Origin: an uncultured Roseovarius sp.
GTDB taxonomy: Bacteria; Pseudomonadota; Alphaproteobacteria; Rhodobacterales; Rhodobacteraceae
Direction of reading: 5' to 3'
NCBI GenBank assembly: GCA_947503145.1
Contig: CANNCP010000005.1
Location: 62,001-126,000 of the forward strand
DNA length: 64,000 nt
The notes beneath the pieces were generated by a model. It had not been told where the DNA came from, did no database searches, and saw only the letters and a program-made list of their open reading frames with translations. Below, in pieces: positions 29,540-39,357 of this stretch; the first letter of the stretch is position 1; every line of letters starts with the position of its first letter. Both the position numbers and the translations under genes were made by a program.

Positions 29540-29965
29540 TCAGGCGGCCACTGCGTCGTCGGGCCACGCGCAGTCAGCAATGGTTGATCGGTCCAGTTCA
29601 TTCAGGAATGCGCTCTGTGCCGCCAGAAGCCGGGGCTTTAGACGGCAGGTCGGCTTCAGCACGCAATTTCCACCGTCCGCCTGGCAGCACTCGACAAGTG
29701 CAAAGCGCCGCTCCAGATGGCGCACGACGCTGCCCAGGCCGATGTCATCCGCAGGCCGCGCCAGGCACATGCCCCCACCGGTCCCGCGCCGTGTTCTGAT
29801 AAAACCACCGCGCACCAAGTCCTGCACAACCTTGGTCAGGTGATGCCGGGATACCTCGAACTGCGCTGCCAGATCGGCCGTGCTGAACCGTTCTTGCGGA
29901 GCGCTGGCCAGCCGCATGAGGATCCGCAATCCGTAATCCGTAAATGTAGCAAGACGCATGGCCAC
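29540..29965 (-). CDS. Rrf2-family regulator, NsrR-like
   Basis: Winged-helix regulator likely to sense nitric oxide through an iron-sulfur cluster. The HTH covers about 27-60 (STADLAAQFEVSRHHLTKVV). Three cysteines, Cys94, Cys101 and Cys107, spaced as in NsrR, follow RRFALVEC. RTRRGTGGGMCLARP is the wing. It is divergent from ric, and the shared 116-bp region has a symmetric pair of sites, as expected for autoregulation and ric control. IscR and RirA are less likely given the Cys spacing and neighbours. Confidence 0.88.
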   Translation of the reverse strand: MAMRLATFTDYGLRILMRLASAPQERFSTADLAAQFEVSRHHLTKVVQDLVRGGFIRTRRGTGGGMCLARPADDIGLGSVVRHLERRFALVECCQADGGNCVLKPTCRLKPRLLAAQSAFLNELDRSTIADCAWPDDAVAA

Positions 29966-29968
29966 CCT

Positions 29969-30030
29969 CTAATTGGCATTGACAATACTTATTGTAGCGC
30001 GCCATAACTGGTATTGCAAACTCCAATTAG
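29969..30030. promoter_or_regulatory. Mirrored pair of 20-bp elements between Rrf2 gene and ric
   Basis: Copy one (29969-29988) reads CTAATTGGCATTGACAATAC. Copy two (30011-30030), on the opposite strand, reads CTAATTGGAGTTTGCAATAC. They agree at 16 of 20 positions, are separated by 22 bp, and lie 42 bp centre to centre, four helical turns. Each contains ATTG-N7-CAAT. The likely user is the adjacent Rrf2 protein. TTGACA within copy one may also be part of a promoter. Confidence 0.6.
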
Positions 30031-30081
30031 ACTCGATGCGGCGGCTCGGTGTGACTCGTTTCTGCCTCGCCCCACGCAATA

Positions 30082-30771
30082 ATGGTGCGTTCCATGACCC
30101 ATGTGACTGACCCGTTTCACACCCATTCCGTCGGCCATATCGCTGCCCAACTACCCGGTGCGACCAGGGTTTTTCGCCAGTTCGGCATTGATTTTTGCTG
30201 TCATGGCGAGGTGCTGCTGCAAGTGGCTGCGGATCAGCGCGGGCTGGATATGGCGCAGATCACCGATGCGCTGGACGCGCTGGACGCCAGCGCGCAACCG
30301 GAGGCACCGCAGGACACCGGCGCCCTGATCGACCACATCCAGACCCGCTATCACGAGACGCATCGACGGCAACTGCCCGAACTCGTGACCCTGTCACGCA
30401 AGGTCGAAGCGGCGCATGTCGACCATTCGGACGTTCCCGCCGGGCTGGCCGATATATTGCAGCGCACGATCGGCGAGATGGAAGTGCACATGAAGAAAGA
30501 GGAGCTGATCCTCTTTCCCGCGATGCGCCGACAGGCCGCTGGCGGTCTTGACGTCCCGATCAGCCAGATGCGCCACGACCATGACGATCACGGTGAGATC
30601 CTGCAACAGATCGACCGTCTGACCCATGACCAGACGCTGCCCGGCGGTGCCTGCCGGACCTGGCAGGCGCTCTATACCGGCATGTCCCAGTTCAAGTCCG
30701 ATTTGATGGAGCACATCCATTTGGAAAACAACATTCTTTTCCCGCGATTCGAAGCCACGCCGCACGCCTGA
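30082..30771 (+). CDS. ric: Iron-sulfur cluster repair di-iron protein Ric (YtfE/ScdA)
   Basis: Repairs iron-sulfur clusters damaged by nitric oxide or peroxide. The N-terminal ScdA domain has [12 protein letters not shown] with paired cysteines at about 37-38. The hemerythrin-like HHE domain supplies His ligands in [45 protein letters not shown] and [13 protein letters not shown]. Length 229 fits. A second ATG at 30094 is an equal start candidate. It precedes the orphan oxidase subunit I by 31 bp, likely one operon. Confidence 0.95.
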   Translation: MVRSMTHVTDPFHTHSVGHIAAQLPGATRVFRQFGIDFCCHGEVLLQVAADQRGLDMAQITDALDALDASAQPEAPQDTGALIDHIQTRYHETHRRQLPELVTLSRKVEAAHVDHSDVPAGLADILQRTIGEMEVHMKKEELILFPAMRRQAAGGLDVPISQMRHDHDDHGEILQQIDRLTHDQTLPGGACRTWQALYTGMSQFKSDLMEHIHLENNILFPRFEATPHA

Positions 30772-30802
30772 CTCCGATCGTCCACCACGCCAGGAGGACC
30801 CG

Positions 30803-32467
30803 ATGAGCGAAGCAACGATAAACCGAAACGACGAAAAGCGTGGCTTTTTCACCCGTTGGTTCATGTCGACCAACCACAAGGACATCGGCATCCTCTATCT
30901 ATTCACTGCCGCGGCGGTCGGGCTGATCGCGGCGCTGCTGTCGGTATTCATGCGGCTGGAGCTGATGCATCCGGGTGTGCAGTACATGTGCATGGAAGGC
31001 ATGCGATTCTGGCCCTCGGCGGCGGACTGTACGCCGAACGGACATCTGTGGAACATTCTGGTCACCTATCACGGTATCCTGATGATGTTCTTCGTGGTGA
31101 TCCCGGCCCTCTTCGGCGGGTTCGGCAACTACTTCATGCCGTTGATGATCGGCGCGCCCGACATGGCCTTTCCACGGCTCAACAATCTCAGCTACTGGCT
31201 GTTCGTTGCAGGCACTGGCCTTGCCGTCGCGTCGTTCTTTGCGCCCGGCGGGGACGGATCGCACGGGGCCGGGGTGGGCTGGACGCTATATGCACCGCTT
31301 TCGGTCCGGGATGGCGGCATCTCGATGGATCTGGCGATCTTTGCCGTTCATGTCTCGGGCGCCAGTTCAATCCTGGGCGCGATCAACATGATCACCACCT
31401 TTCTCAACATGCGCGCACCGAAGATGACGCTGTTCAAGGTGCCGCTCTTTGCCTGGTCGATCTTCGTCACGGCCTGGATGCTTTTGATGGCGGTGCCCGT
31501 GCTGGCGGGGGCCGTGACGATGCTGTTGGTCGACCGCAATTTTGCGACGACATTCTTTGATGCCTCGGGCGGGGGTGACCCGATGCTCTATCAGCATCTG
31601 TTCTGGTTCTTCGGCCACCCGGAGGTCTATATCGTCGTCCTCCCCGGCTTTGGCATCATCAGCCATGTCGTCGCGACGTTCTCGCGCAAGCCGATATTCG
31701 GCTACCTGCCGATGGTCTGGGCGCTGATCGCCATCGGCGGCATGGGGTTCCTGGTCTGGGCGCACCACATGTTCACCTCGGGCATGTCGCTCTCGCAGCA
31801 GGGTTTCTTCCAGATCGCTTCGGTGACGATCGCGGTGCCGACCGGCATCAAGATCTTTTCCTGGCTTGCGACGATGTGGGGCGGTTCGGTACAGTTCAAG
31901 ACACCGATGCTGTTCGCGATGGGTTTCATCTTCCTGTTTACCGTCGGTGGCGTGACCGGCGTTGTCGTGGCGCAGGCCAGCCTGGACCGCGCCTATCATG
32001 ATACCTATTATGTGGTGGCCCACTTCCACTACGTCATGAGCCTCGGGGCGATTTTCGCGCTGATTGCCGGGATTTATTACTGGCTCGCCAAGATGTCGGG
32101 GCGGCAATACCCGGAATGGGCGGGCAAACTGCATTTCTGGATGTTCTTCATCGGTGCGAACCTGACGTTCTTTCCTCAGCACTTCCTCGGACGTCAGGGG
32201 ATGCCGCGCCGCTACATCGACTACCCCGAGGCGTTCGGCCTGTGGAACGCGGTATCGAGCTGGGGCGCGCTGCTCTCGTTCGCATCGCTTCTGCTGTTCA
32301 TCGGGATCATCTTCTATACCCTTCTGGCCGGCAAGCGTGAGACGCGGGCGAGTTACTGGAACGACTATGCCGACACCCTGGAATGGACCCTGCCAACGCC
32401 GGTGCCGGAACATACGTTCAACCAACTGCCAAAACCCGAGGACTGGGACAGACATCCGGCCGAATGA
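30803..32467 (+). CDS. ctaD: aa3-type cytochrome c oxidase subunit I, orphan copy
   Basis: Haem-copper oxidase subunit I, 554 residues, twelve helices. Haem a ligands His90 and His409, CuB ligands His272, His321 and His322, cross-linked Tyr276, haem a3 ligand His407, Glu274 and Asp120 of the D-channel and Lys350 of the K-channel are all present, so it should be a proton-pumping A1-type subunit. No subunit II, III or assembly genes are adjacent; it follows ric directly. It may replace the main subunit I under nitric oxide stress. Subunit IV appears separately at 46106. Confidence 0.94.
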   Translation: MSEATINRNDEKRGFFTRWFMSTNHKDIGILYLFTAAAVGLIAALLSVFMRLELMHPGVQYMCMEGMRFWPSAADCTPNGHLWNILVTYHGILMMFFVVIPALFGGFGNYFMPLMIGAPDMAFPRLNNLSYWLFVAGTGLAVASFFAPGGDGSHGAGVGWTLYAPLSVRDGGISMDLAIFAVHVSGASSILGAINMITTFLNMRAPKMTLFKVPLFAWSIFVTAWMLLMAVPVLAGAVTMLLVDRNFATTFFDASGGGDPMLYQHLFWFFGHPEVYIVVLPGFGIISHVVATFSRKPIFGYLPMVWALIAIGGMGFLVWAHHMFTSGMSLSQQGFFQIASVTIAVPTGIKIFSWLATMWGGSVQFKTPMLFAMGFIFLFTVGGVTGVVVAQASLDRAYHDTYYVVAHFHYVMSLGAIFALIAGIYYWLAKMSGRQYPEWAGKLHFWMFFIGANLTFFPQHFLGRQGMPRRYIDYPEAFGLWNAVSSWGALLSFASLLLFIGIIFYTLLAGKRETRASYWNDYADTLEWTLPTPVPEHTFNQLPKPEDWDRHPAE

Positions 32468-32729
32468 TCTCGTCGGCCTGCGCCGAAAGCCCCCTGATTG
32501 CAGTTGGGCGGCGTACCGGTGACGATCTCCGGCCTGTCTGCCACCCACAACGACGGCAAGATCGCAGGTGCCGACACAGCGGGATCGCTATGCGCCCTGG
32601 CCCTCACGCCAGACGAGGATCTCGGGTTGGGTATTGATAAGATCACCCCTATATAAGATGGTCCCGGTTTCACCTATAAGGGCAGGCGCAGGGACCTGAC
32701 TACACTAGCGACATGAAAGAGGATTGACC

Positions 32730-34184
32730 ATGACGAAGGATACCCGAAAACCCACCACGACCGATGCTGGTGCCCCGGTCGCCAGTGACGAACATTCGCT
32801 GACGGTTGGTGCAGACGGCCCCATTGTGCTGCACGATCACTATCTGATCGAACAAATGGCCGCTTTCAACCGCGAGCGCGTCCCCGAGCGTCAGCCCCAT
32901 GCCAAGGGTGCCGGCGCATTTGGTCATTTCCAAGTGACGCAAGACGTCAGCAAATACACCAGCGCGGCATTGTTCCAGCCCGGCACCAAGACCGACACGT
33001 TGATCCGTTTCTCGACCGTGGCCGGCGAGAGCGGCAGCCCCGACACCTGGCGCGACCCGCGCGGCTTTTCGCTGAAGTTCTATACCAGCGAAGGCAATTA
33101 CGACATGGTCGGGAACAACACGCCGGTCTTCTTCCTGCGCGACCCGCTGAAATTCCAGCACTTCATCCGTTCGCAGAAACGCCGCGCCGACAGCGGCCTG
33201 CGCGATCACGACATGCAGTGGGATTTCTGGTCCCTGTCACCGGAATCGGCGCATCAGGTCACATGGCTGATGGGCGATCGCGGCATCCCCAAGACATGGC
33301 GTCACATGGACGGATTTTCCAGCCACACCTATATGTGGGTGAACGCCGATGGCGAAAAATTCTGGGTCAAATACCACTTCAAGACGGATCAAGGCAACGA
33401 GTTCCTGACCCAAGCCGAGGCTGACCGTATCGCTGGCGTAGATGGCGACTATCACCGTCGCGACCTGTTCAATTCAATCAAAGAGGGCGACTTCCCCAGC
33501 TGGACCCTGCACATGCAGATCATGCCCTTTGAAGAGGCGAAAACTTATCGCTTCAACCCGTTTGATCTGACCAAAGTCTGGCCGCATGCGGATTATCCGC
33601 TGATCGAAGTCGGCAAACTGACGCTGGATCGTAATCCGACCGATTTCCACACCCAGATCGAGCAGGCCGCATTTGCACCAAGCAATCTGGTGCGCGGTAT
33701 TGGTCTCAGCCCGGACAAGATGCTGCTGGGGCGCAGCTTTGCCTATGCTGATGCTCACCGCGCGCGTATCGGTGCGAACTTTAGCCAGATCCCGGTCAAC
33801 CAGCCCAAATCGCCGGTCCACAGCTACAGCAAAGACGGCGCGATGCGGGTCGATAACGTGTCCGATCCGGTCTATGCGCCGAACTCCTACGGCGGACCGG
33901 CGGCCGATCCGTCCCGTACGGATGACGCCGGGAACTGGTACTCTGATGGCGACATGGTGCGCCAGGCCTATACCTTGCGCAAGGATGACGACGACTGGGG
34001 ACAGGCGGGCACATTGGTGCGCGATGTGATGGACGACGGCGAGCGCGACCGACTGGTCGACAACATCGTCGGCCACCTCAAGGGCGGCGTGTCCGAGCCA
34101 ATCCTGCAACGGGCGCTTCAATACTGGCACAACGTTGACAAGACACTCGGCGCGCGGGTGGAAAAAGGCGTAAAGGAAGGCTGA
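32730..34184 (+). CDS. Monofunctional haem catalase (small-subunit type)
   Basis: Disproportionates hydrogen peroxide. The 484 residues contain the catalytic His57 in PERQPHAKG, distal Asn130 in [11 protein letters not shown], the [13 protein letters not shown] segment, and the haem ligand Tyr339 in [14 protein letters not shown]. Length indicates a clade III small-subunit enzyme. ATG at 32730 has AGAGGA upstream and is preferred to the TTG 6 nt earlier. It follows the oxidase and Ric genes, so the region joins NO and peroxide defence. Confidence 0.96.
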   Translation: MTKDTRKPTTTDAGAPVASDEHSLTVGADGPIVLHDHYLIEQMAAFNRERVPERQPHAKGAGAFGHFQVTQDVSKYTSAALFQPGTKTDTLIRFSTVAGESGSPDTWRDPRGFSLKFYTSEGNYDMVGNNTPVFFLRDPLKFQHFIRSQKRRADSGLRDHDMQWDFWSLSPESAHQVTWLMGDRGIPKTWRHMDGFSSHTYMWVNADGEKFWVKYHFKTDQGNEFLTQAEADRIAGVDGDYHRRDLFNSIKEGDFPSWTLHMQIMPFEEAKTYRFNPFDLTKVWPHADYPLIEVGKLTLDRNPTDFHTQIEQAAFAPSNLVRGIGLSPDKMLLGRSFAYADAHRARIGANFSQIPVNQPKSPVHSYSKDGAMRVDNVSDPVYAPNSYGGPAADPSRTDDAGNWYSDGDMVRQAYTLRKDDDDWGQAGTLVRDVMDDGERDRLVDNIVGHLKGGVSEPILQRALQYWHNVDKTLGARVEKGVKEG

Positions 34185-34372
34185 TCCCCTTCCAGAGCGA
34201 TCCGCCTTGATGGGATCAGCTGCTCCGCTCGCGTGTCTTTATGGCATGCTGCAGGTGGCTGGTCCCATTTTCGCTTATAGCGTGTTGCATTCAAGCTCCT
34301 GTTTTCGCCGTCACCGGATAGGTGCGCGTCGCTTTGCCCCCCACTCTCCCTTATACTCAGAAGGTTAAGATC

Positions 34373-34972
34373 ATGACCCGCTCCCCCTGCCCGCCGATAT
34401 CCGATGCTGACTGGCCCGAGCAGATTTCCGATTTACGCGACGGTTTTGCAGGCAACCTGAACGTCTACCGCACCATGGCGCACCACCCGGCGCTACTGCG
34501 GGCCTGGGCCCCGCTGCGCCAACATATCGTGAAAGACAACCGGCTCGGCCCCGTCTGGACGGAAGTGGTCATTCTACGCACTGCGGTTCGGTTCGGCTCA
34601 AACTACGAATGGGCCCATCACGTCAGCCGGTCTCGCGCGCTTGGAATGGACGATGCCCGGATCGCGGCAATCCGCGAAATGCCCGATGGTGAAGATGGCC
34701 TGATCGTCCGCGCAGTCGATGCGCTGATCGACAACAAGCGTTTGACGCTGGATCAAGAAGCGGAACTGGCAACCGTCATCGGCAGAGAGGCGGTAATGGA
34801 CCTGATTGCCACTGTCGGATTTTACTCGGTCCTGGGCTATTTGCTTCAGACCTATCAGACACCGATCGACGCCCATATTGACGCCGAGATGGTGGCCAAT
34901 CCCTTGCAAGAGGTTGCAGAAAATCCCGCGCGGGAGAAGTTGCCCCCAAACCAATCAAAACCCACCAAATAA
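34373..34972 (+). CDS. Carboxymuconolactone decarboxylase family protein
   Basis: About 199 residues of the CMD fold without the AhpD CxxC. The key motif is NYEWAHHVSRSRALGMDDARI near residue 80-100, similar to the EW-x2-H motif of decarboxylases of this family, and ILRTAVRFGS precedes it. Substrate unknown; several family members act on lactones or peroxides. The start at 34373 has AAGG upstream. It stands alone after catalase and ends at a strong hairpin. Confidence 0.85.
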   Translation: MTRSPCPPISDADWPEQISDLRDGFAGNLNVYRTMAHHPALLRAWAPLRQHIVKDNRLGPVWTEVVILRTAVRFGSNYEWAHHVSRSRALGMDDARIAAIREMPDGEDGLIVRAVDALIDNKRLTLDQEAELATVIGREAVMDLIATVGFYSVLGYLLQTYQTPIDAHIDAEMVANPLQEVAENPAREKLPPNQSKPTK

Positions 34973-35036
34973 TATAGCGTATCGGCAAATTCCTGCGACA
35001 GGGATTCACCGAAACGCTTCGTTTCAATCGCTGCAC

Positions 35037-35087
35037 TAAAGCGTTCCACCTTGACTGAGTGCCTCAGGTTTGAGGCGGAACGCTTTA
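35037..35087. terminator. Large hairpin shared by CMD gene and TRAP operon
   Basis: Perfect 11-bp arms TAAAGCGTTCC (35037-35047) and GGAACGCTTTA (35077-35087) flank a 29-nt loop containing CTCAGGT. It lies between convergent genes and is a member of the dispersed repeat family. A second small palindrome, GAAACG-CTT-CGTTTC, sits about 20 bp to its left. Likely a bidirectional terminator. Confidence 0.6.
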
Positions 35088-35105
35088 GACCGCGCCAGTC
35101 CACAC

Positions 35106-36461
35106 CTATCCATAGACGACGTTGGGCAACCAGGTGATGATCTCCGGGAAAAGCATGCAGAGCGCCAGGCCAATGATCTGAATCGCGAGGAATGGCAGGG
35201 CAGAGCGGAAGATGTCGCCCATCGGAATTGAAGCGGGCGCCACGCCGCGCAGGTAGAACAGCGCATAGCCGAACGGTGGCGACAGGAAGCTCATCTGCAT
35301 GTTGATGAGATAGAGCACGCCGAACCAGAGCGCCAGGTCGCTGGGATCATCCAGGCCGAACGCCTGGGCACCCATCGCCTTGATGATTGGCACAAAGATC
35401 GGCACGCAGAGCAGCAAGATGCCAACCCAGTCGAGGAACATGCCGAGGATGATCAGCAGCAACTGCATCAGGATCAGGATACCCCACGGGCCCAGGCCGG
35501 TGGCGGCGAGGCTTTCCTGAACGAACTGCTGTCCACCTTCGAGCACGTAGAGACCGACAAAGATGGTCGCGCCGAACATGATCCAGATCACCATCGCGGT
35601 GGCCTTGAGGGTGGTGAGACAGGCCTCGCGGATGGTCTGCCAATCGAGTCTGCGGTGGATCGCAGCGACGATGAACGCCCCGAACGTGCCGATGCCAGCA
35701 GCCTCTACCGGGGTCGCGATGCCTGTAAAGATGACGCCAAGGACGACGATAATCAGGGCGATGGGCGCGGACATGCGACCGATGAGCAGGAATTTTTCGC
35801 GGGCGGTGACGCGTTCATCTATGGGGATCGGCGGGCCAAGATCCGGGTTGATGTACGATCGGACGGTGACATAGAGGATGTAGAGGCCTGAGAGCATCAG
35901 GCCTGGGATCACCGCGCCGATGAACAGCTCGCCTACGGATTGTTCCGCCACGACCGCATAAATGATGGCAAGGATGGAGGGCGGAATCAGAATGCCGAGC
36001 GTGCCACCGGCCATGATAGAGCCCATGGCGATCTTGGGGTCATAACTGCGCGCCAGCATCGCGGGCAACGCGATGATGCCCATAGTGACGACCGCGGCCC
36101 CAATCACCCCGACCATCGCCGCAAGGATGGTCGAGGCGATGATCGTAGCCGAAGCGAGGCCACCTTTAAGGCCGCCCAGCAGTTTGTAGATCACGTCGAA
36201 CATCTCGTTGATCAGCCCCGCGCGCTCCAGCATCGAGGCCATGAAGATGAATAACGGGATCGCCGAGAGTTGGTAGTTCGTCATCATCGGGAAGATCCGC
36301 GAGGGGACGATGTTCAGCGTCTGTGCGTCGCCGAGGACGAACAGGAACACGCAGGCAAGCCCGCCGGTGACGAAGGCCAGCGGCAGCCCTGCCATCAGCA
36401 GCACCAGAAGCGAGCCGAACATCAGCAACGTGAGAAGGTCGATCGAGATATCAATGCCCAT
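35106..36461 (-). CDS. TRAP transporter large permease (DctM family)
   Basis: Main sodium-driven channel of a tripartite periplasmic transporter. The 451 residues form about twelve helices, beginning LLTLLMFGSLLVLLMAGLPLAF. Conserved stretches include AIPLFIFMASMLERAG, MGSIMAGGTLGILIPPSI and FLSPPFGYALFYLRG. It lies 6 bp from the DctQ gene. With a TakP-type binding protein, the likely substrate is a 2-oxoacid, lactate or similar carboxylate. Confidence 0.96.
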   Translation of the reverse strand: MGIDISIDLLTLLMFGSLLVLLMAGLPLAFVTGGLACVFLFVLGDAQTLNIVPSRIFPMMTNYQLSAIPLFIFMASMLERAGLINEMFDVIYKLLGGLKGGLASATIIASTILAAMVGVIGAAVVTMGIIALPAMLARSYDPKIAMGSIMAGGTLGILIPPSILAIIYAVVAEQSVGELFIGAVIPGLMLSGLYILYVTVRSYINPDLGPPIPIDERVTAREKFLLIGRMSAPIALIIVVLGVIFTGIATPVEAAGIGTFGAFIVAAIHRRLDWQTIREACLTTLKATAMVIWIMFGATIFVGLYVLEGGQQFVQESLAATGLGPWGILILMQLLLIILGMFLDWVGILLLCVPIFVPIIKAMGAQAFGLDDPSDLALWFGVLYLINMQMSFLSPPFGYALFYLRGVAPASIPMGDIFRSALPFLAIQIIGLALCMLFPEIITWLPNVVYG

Positions 36462-36467
36462 GATGTA

Positions 36468-37757
36468 TTACCCTCTCGCAATCGCGCGAATATCTTTGCC
36501 GACCTTCGAGATCCCCTGAAGAATCAGCAGCAGGCCGCCGAGAACCATGACCCATTTCATCGGCCATAGCGGAACCTCCCATTCATTAAAGCTGATTTCA
36601 CCCCAGCGGATGGCCGGATCGGTGAACTGCGACAGGTCGAAGCGAGACAGCATTTCAGCAGTGGGGATTTCACCACGTGCCCAGGCGGAAAGAATGCCGT
36701 TACCCGAAGGGACGGCAATCGCGTCCATGGCAAATATCCATGAGGTGGCCATCAGCGTGCCGGCAAAGATGAAGAAGAAAACCGACGTCAGAAGGTCGGT
36801 GATGGCTTTGCGGCGGGGAGAAAAGTTAGCGTAGAAAATATCGACGCGCACATGTGACTCGGTCAGCATCGCATAGGCTCCGGCGATCAGGTATTGCATA
36901 CCGAACATCAGATACATGCTTTCGTGGGCCCAGTTGGTGGGGCTGTTGAACACGTAGCGGGCGATCACCTCGTAATAGTAGACGAACACGGCAATCACCG
37001 CCCAGTAGCTGACGAACTCACCACAGAAAAGCGAGATGCGGTCGATGAAGTTCGTGGCGTAGGCAGGATCGGGCTGGCGGCTGTCGGGGTCGATGACGAT
37101 GGGGACCTCGGGTTCCATCTCGATGCTGCCATTGGCCTGGCGCACAAGGCCGGGAATGAGAATTGCGTCAATCGCAACCATAGCCAGCAGGACATAGAGC
37201 GCCCAGGCGGCAGCGCGAGACCAGAAGGCGCGCTTTTCCGATGATGCGGCCACCAGAGGGGCCGTTTCGGCGACGGTCGTCTCGGCTTCGTCCAGTTTCG
37301 CGCGCCCGGTCTCGATCGTGCGCGCGGCACGGTCGACCTTCTTTTCCGCGCTTCGGCGGGCAAAGGAGCCTTCTTCGGTGGCAGCAAGGTCGGCGCGTAG
37401 GCTGTCGATGGCGGCCACGGCCTCGGAAACACGGGGTTTCTCGCGGTCGACGATGCGTTCAGCCATGCGGAGCTGATTGATAATATTGGTTTGCTGGGTG
37501 CGGGCGTGTTGTTCCGAACTGTTGGAGTAGAGCACAAAAACAAAGATCGGGATAAAGATCAGCCCCAGAATGCTTTTGAGGTAGAACCGGTGGATCCCGA
37601 TGATGCCGCCGGCGACAAGGATCATATAGGCTATGGTTTTGGTATAGAGACGCTCCGCAGGACGGGGGCGACGGGCGAGGATCATGGCGATGGCCGGGAA
37701 GGCGATGAGGCCAACCCAGTAAAGCCAATGCGGCAGCGTGAAGCTGAGACCAGGCAT
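36468..37757 (-). CDS. TRAP small permease (DctQ) with N-terminal TM2-like and coiled-coil extension
   Basis: The canonical DctQ four-helix domain occupies about residues 240-429, with YEVIARYVFNSPTNWAHE at 262-279 as its signature. The first 240 residues are extra: helices at about 11-27, 43-55 and 62-78 with GIHRFYL at 54-60, which resembles the TM2 domain motif, a charged coiled coil at about 85-170, and a further helix at 182-204. Usual DctQ length is about 160-230. Stalk and membrane parts suggest a built-in scaffold or sensor. The reading frame shows no break, so a real fusion is likely. Confidence 0.92.
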   Translation of the reverse strand: MPGLSFTLPHWLYWVGLIAFPAIAMILARRPRPAERLYTKTIAYMILVAGGIIGIHRFYLKSILGLIFIPIFVFVLYSNSSEQHARTQQTNIINQLRMAERIVDREKPRVSEAVAAIDSLRADLAATEEGSFARRSAEKKVDRAARTIETGRAKLDEAETTVAETAPLVAASSEKRAFWSRAAAWALYVLLAMVAIDAILIPGLVRQANGSIEMEPEVPIVIDPDSRQPDPAYATNFIDRISLFCGEFVSYWAVIAVFVYYYEVIARYVFNSPTNWAHESMYLMFGMQYLIAGAYAMLTESHVRVDIFYANFSPRRKAITDLLTSVFFFIFAGTLMATSWIFAMDAIAVPSGNGILSAWARGEIPTAEMLSRFDLSQFTDPAIRWGEISFNEWEVPLWPMKWVMVLGGLLLILQGISKVGKDIRAIARG

Positions 37758-37842
37758 CTTGGGGTCCTGTGTGTTCGGATCATTGAGAAGGCCGCCCGGC
37801 GTAAGACCGGGCAGCCGGTGTTGGCTGAACGCGCAGACGGCG

Positions 37843-38943
37843 TCAGAGGTCGAGGGTCAGGCCTTCGACCTGTTCCGGTGTCACATAACCGAGCGAACCG
37901 GACATCATGTAATCGAGCTGGATCTTGAAGATCTTCGCCGCAATGGGATCTCGGTTGGCATATTTGAACCAGATCGGCACCGCGACCTCGGTCATCAGTT
38001 CCACGTCATCCTGGCTGAGGCGGTTGATTTCGGTGCCATCGGCCTCGAATTTTGCCCAGGCCTCTTTGTCGGCCTGCTGGATCATGGCGTGGTGATGGAT
38101 CGAATAGGCCTTGGTTTCCAGTTCCACGAACTGCTTCATCGCCGGGCTGAGAGCGTCCCAGGAGGCCTGGCCGGCGGTGATATCCATCAGGTCGACCGGT
38201 TGATAGACCGACATGAAACCCGGAGGGCCCATGCTGATATACTTCGTCACCTGAGAGAACCCGAGAGCGTAGTTGACGGCAGGGCCGGTGTAGTCGGCCA
38301 CGTCGATGGTGCCTTTTTCAAGCGCGGGGAAAATTTCCGAGCCGGGCAGAACGGTCGTTTCCGCGCCAATCTCCGAAAAGACATCCGAGACCATGCCGCC
38401 GGGCAGGCGCATCTTGCGGCCCGCGAAATCGTCGATAGAGCGGATCGGGACCTTGGAGTGGATGATATTGGCACCGTGATGCACCGGGCCGACATAGTAC
38501 ATGCCCTGCGCCGCATAGAGCTCGCGGGCGATTTCCAGGCCACCAAGGCCGTAGAAGAACACGTCCCATTCGCCGGGCTGGCGCAGCCCGAGTGGGTAGG
38601 AGGTCAGGAAGGTTGCAGCCGGAATGATGCCCTGAGCGTAGATCGTGAAGGGGTTAACCGCATCCAGAACGCCGTTTTTCACCGCATCAAAAAGCTGAAA
38701 GTCACCGACCACATCATTTGCGCCGAACGGCTGAAAGGCCAATTCGCCGTCGGTCTTTTCGGTAATGGTCGCGCACCAATCCTTGAATATCTGCAAGCCC
38801 GCGCCGCCGGGCCAGGACGTCTGGATCTTCCAGGTTGTGCCCTTGGCTTGTGCGCCCGCGACATGGGGGGCTGCGAGAGTGGCAGCGCCGGCGCCAGTAA
38901 TCATGCGTAAGGCATTGCGACGGCTAGTCAAATTCTTAGTCAT
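37843..38943 (-). CDS. TRAP substrate-binding protein (TakP-type DctP)
   Basis: Periplasmic receptor. SRRNALRMITGAGAATLAAP at 7-26 is a Tat signal. The mature part of about 335 residues contains ANIIHSKVPIRSIDDFAGRK, RLPGGMVSDVFSEIGAETT and SEIFPALEKGTIDVADY, close to the TakP/LacP class that binds pyruvate, other 2-oxoacids or lactate. It is the first gene of the operon, 85 bp before DctQ. Exact ligand cannot be read from the sequence. Confidence 0.93.
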   Translation of the reverse strand: MTKNLTSRRNALRMITGAGAATLAAPHVAGAQAKGTTWKIQTSWPGGAGLQIFKDWCATITEKTDGELAFQPFGANDVVGDFQLFDAVKNGVLDAVNPFTIYAQGIIPAATFLTSYPLGLRQPGEWDVFFYGLGGLEIARELYAAQGMYYVGPVHHGANIIHSKVPIRSIDDFAGRKMRLPGGMVSDVFSEIGAETTVLPGSEIFPALEKGTIDVADYTGPAVNYALGFSQVTKYISMGPPGFMSVYQPVDLMDITAGQASWDALSPAMKQFVELETKAYSIHHHAMIQQADKEAWAKFEADGTEINRLSQDDVELMTEVAVPIWFKYANRDPIAAKIFKIQLDYMMSGSLGYVTPEQVEGLTLDL

Positions 38944-39357
38944 GGTATCCTCCCGTGGAAAAGCTCTGAGGTCCCATATGTTTTGTAGGTCAATGCAACC
39001 TCAAACGCATCTTAGGGGGATCGGTTGAAATTGCTATAATTTTTTTATCGGACCTCAAAGCGCAATAAAATAATCATATCCTCACAGAAACGACCGAAGA
39101 TTCCACGCTTTGATATTTCATGACCAACCCCAAGAGCATTCGCTCGGGGCGGAATGCCGTATGTTGGCCTCTCGTTCTGGCTAAGAGCCATCGATGATCT
39201 GCCCACGAGTGCGGGATCGGTTTCGACCATGTCATCGTTTTCCATGGGCGGTATGCAGTGAATGACCGTTCGTTGCAGCACCCCTTGCAGCGACCAGCAT
39301 GGTGTGACCAATTGGCCGTATTATCGCCTGTATCTCCGAAAGTGAAAGACGCCTGAC
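38944..39357. other. 414-bp intergenic region (TRAP operon / MFS), divergent
   Basis: No gene supported. A T-rich stretch with ATAATTTTTTTATC lies near 39035-39047 and probably marks the TRAP promoter region. The right half (39130-39310) is GC-balanced and can be read in more than one frame, but no frame has a start with a ribosome site and a recognisable product; it may be a decayed sequence. Confidence 0.5.

Noticed and set aside
31367..32548. 393-codon frame opposite the oxidase subunit I gene
   Set aside because: Arg/His-rich, no domain; coding strand is certain.
32498..32656. 52-codon frame after the oxidase gene (GGVPVTISGLSATHNDGK)
   Set aside because: No ribosome site or recognised family; could be a decayed gene end, not supportable.
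39045..39311. 88-codon frame in the TRAP-MFS gap
   Set aside because: Competing frames and no ribosome site; not convincingly coding.
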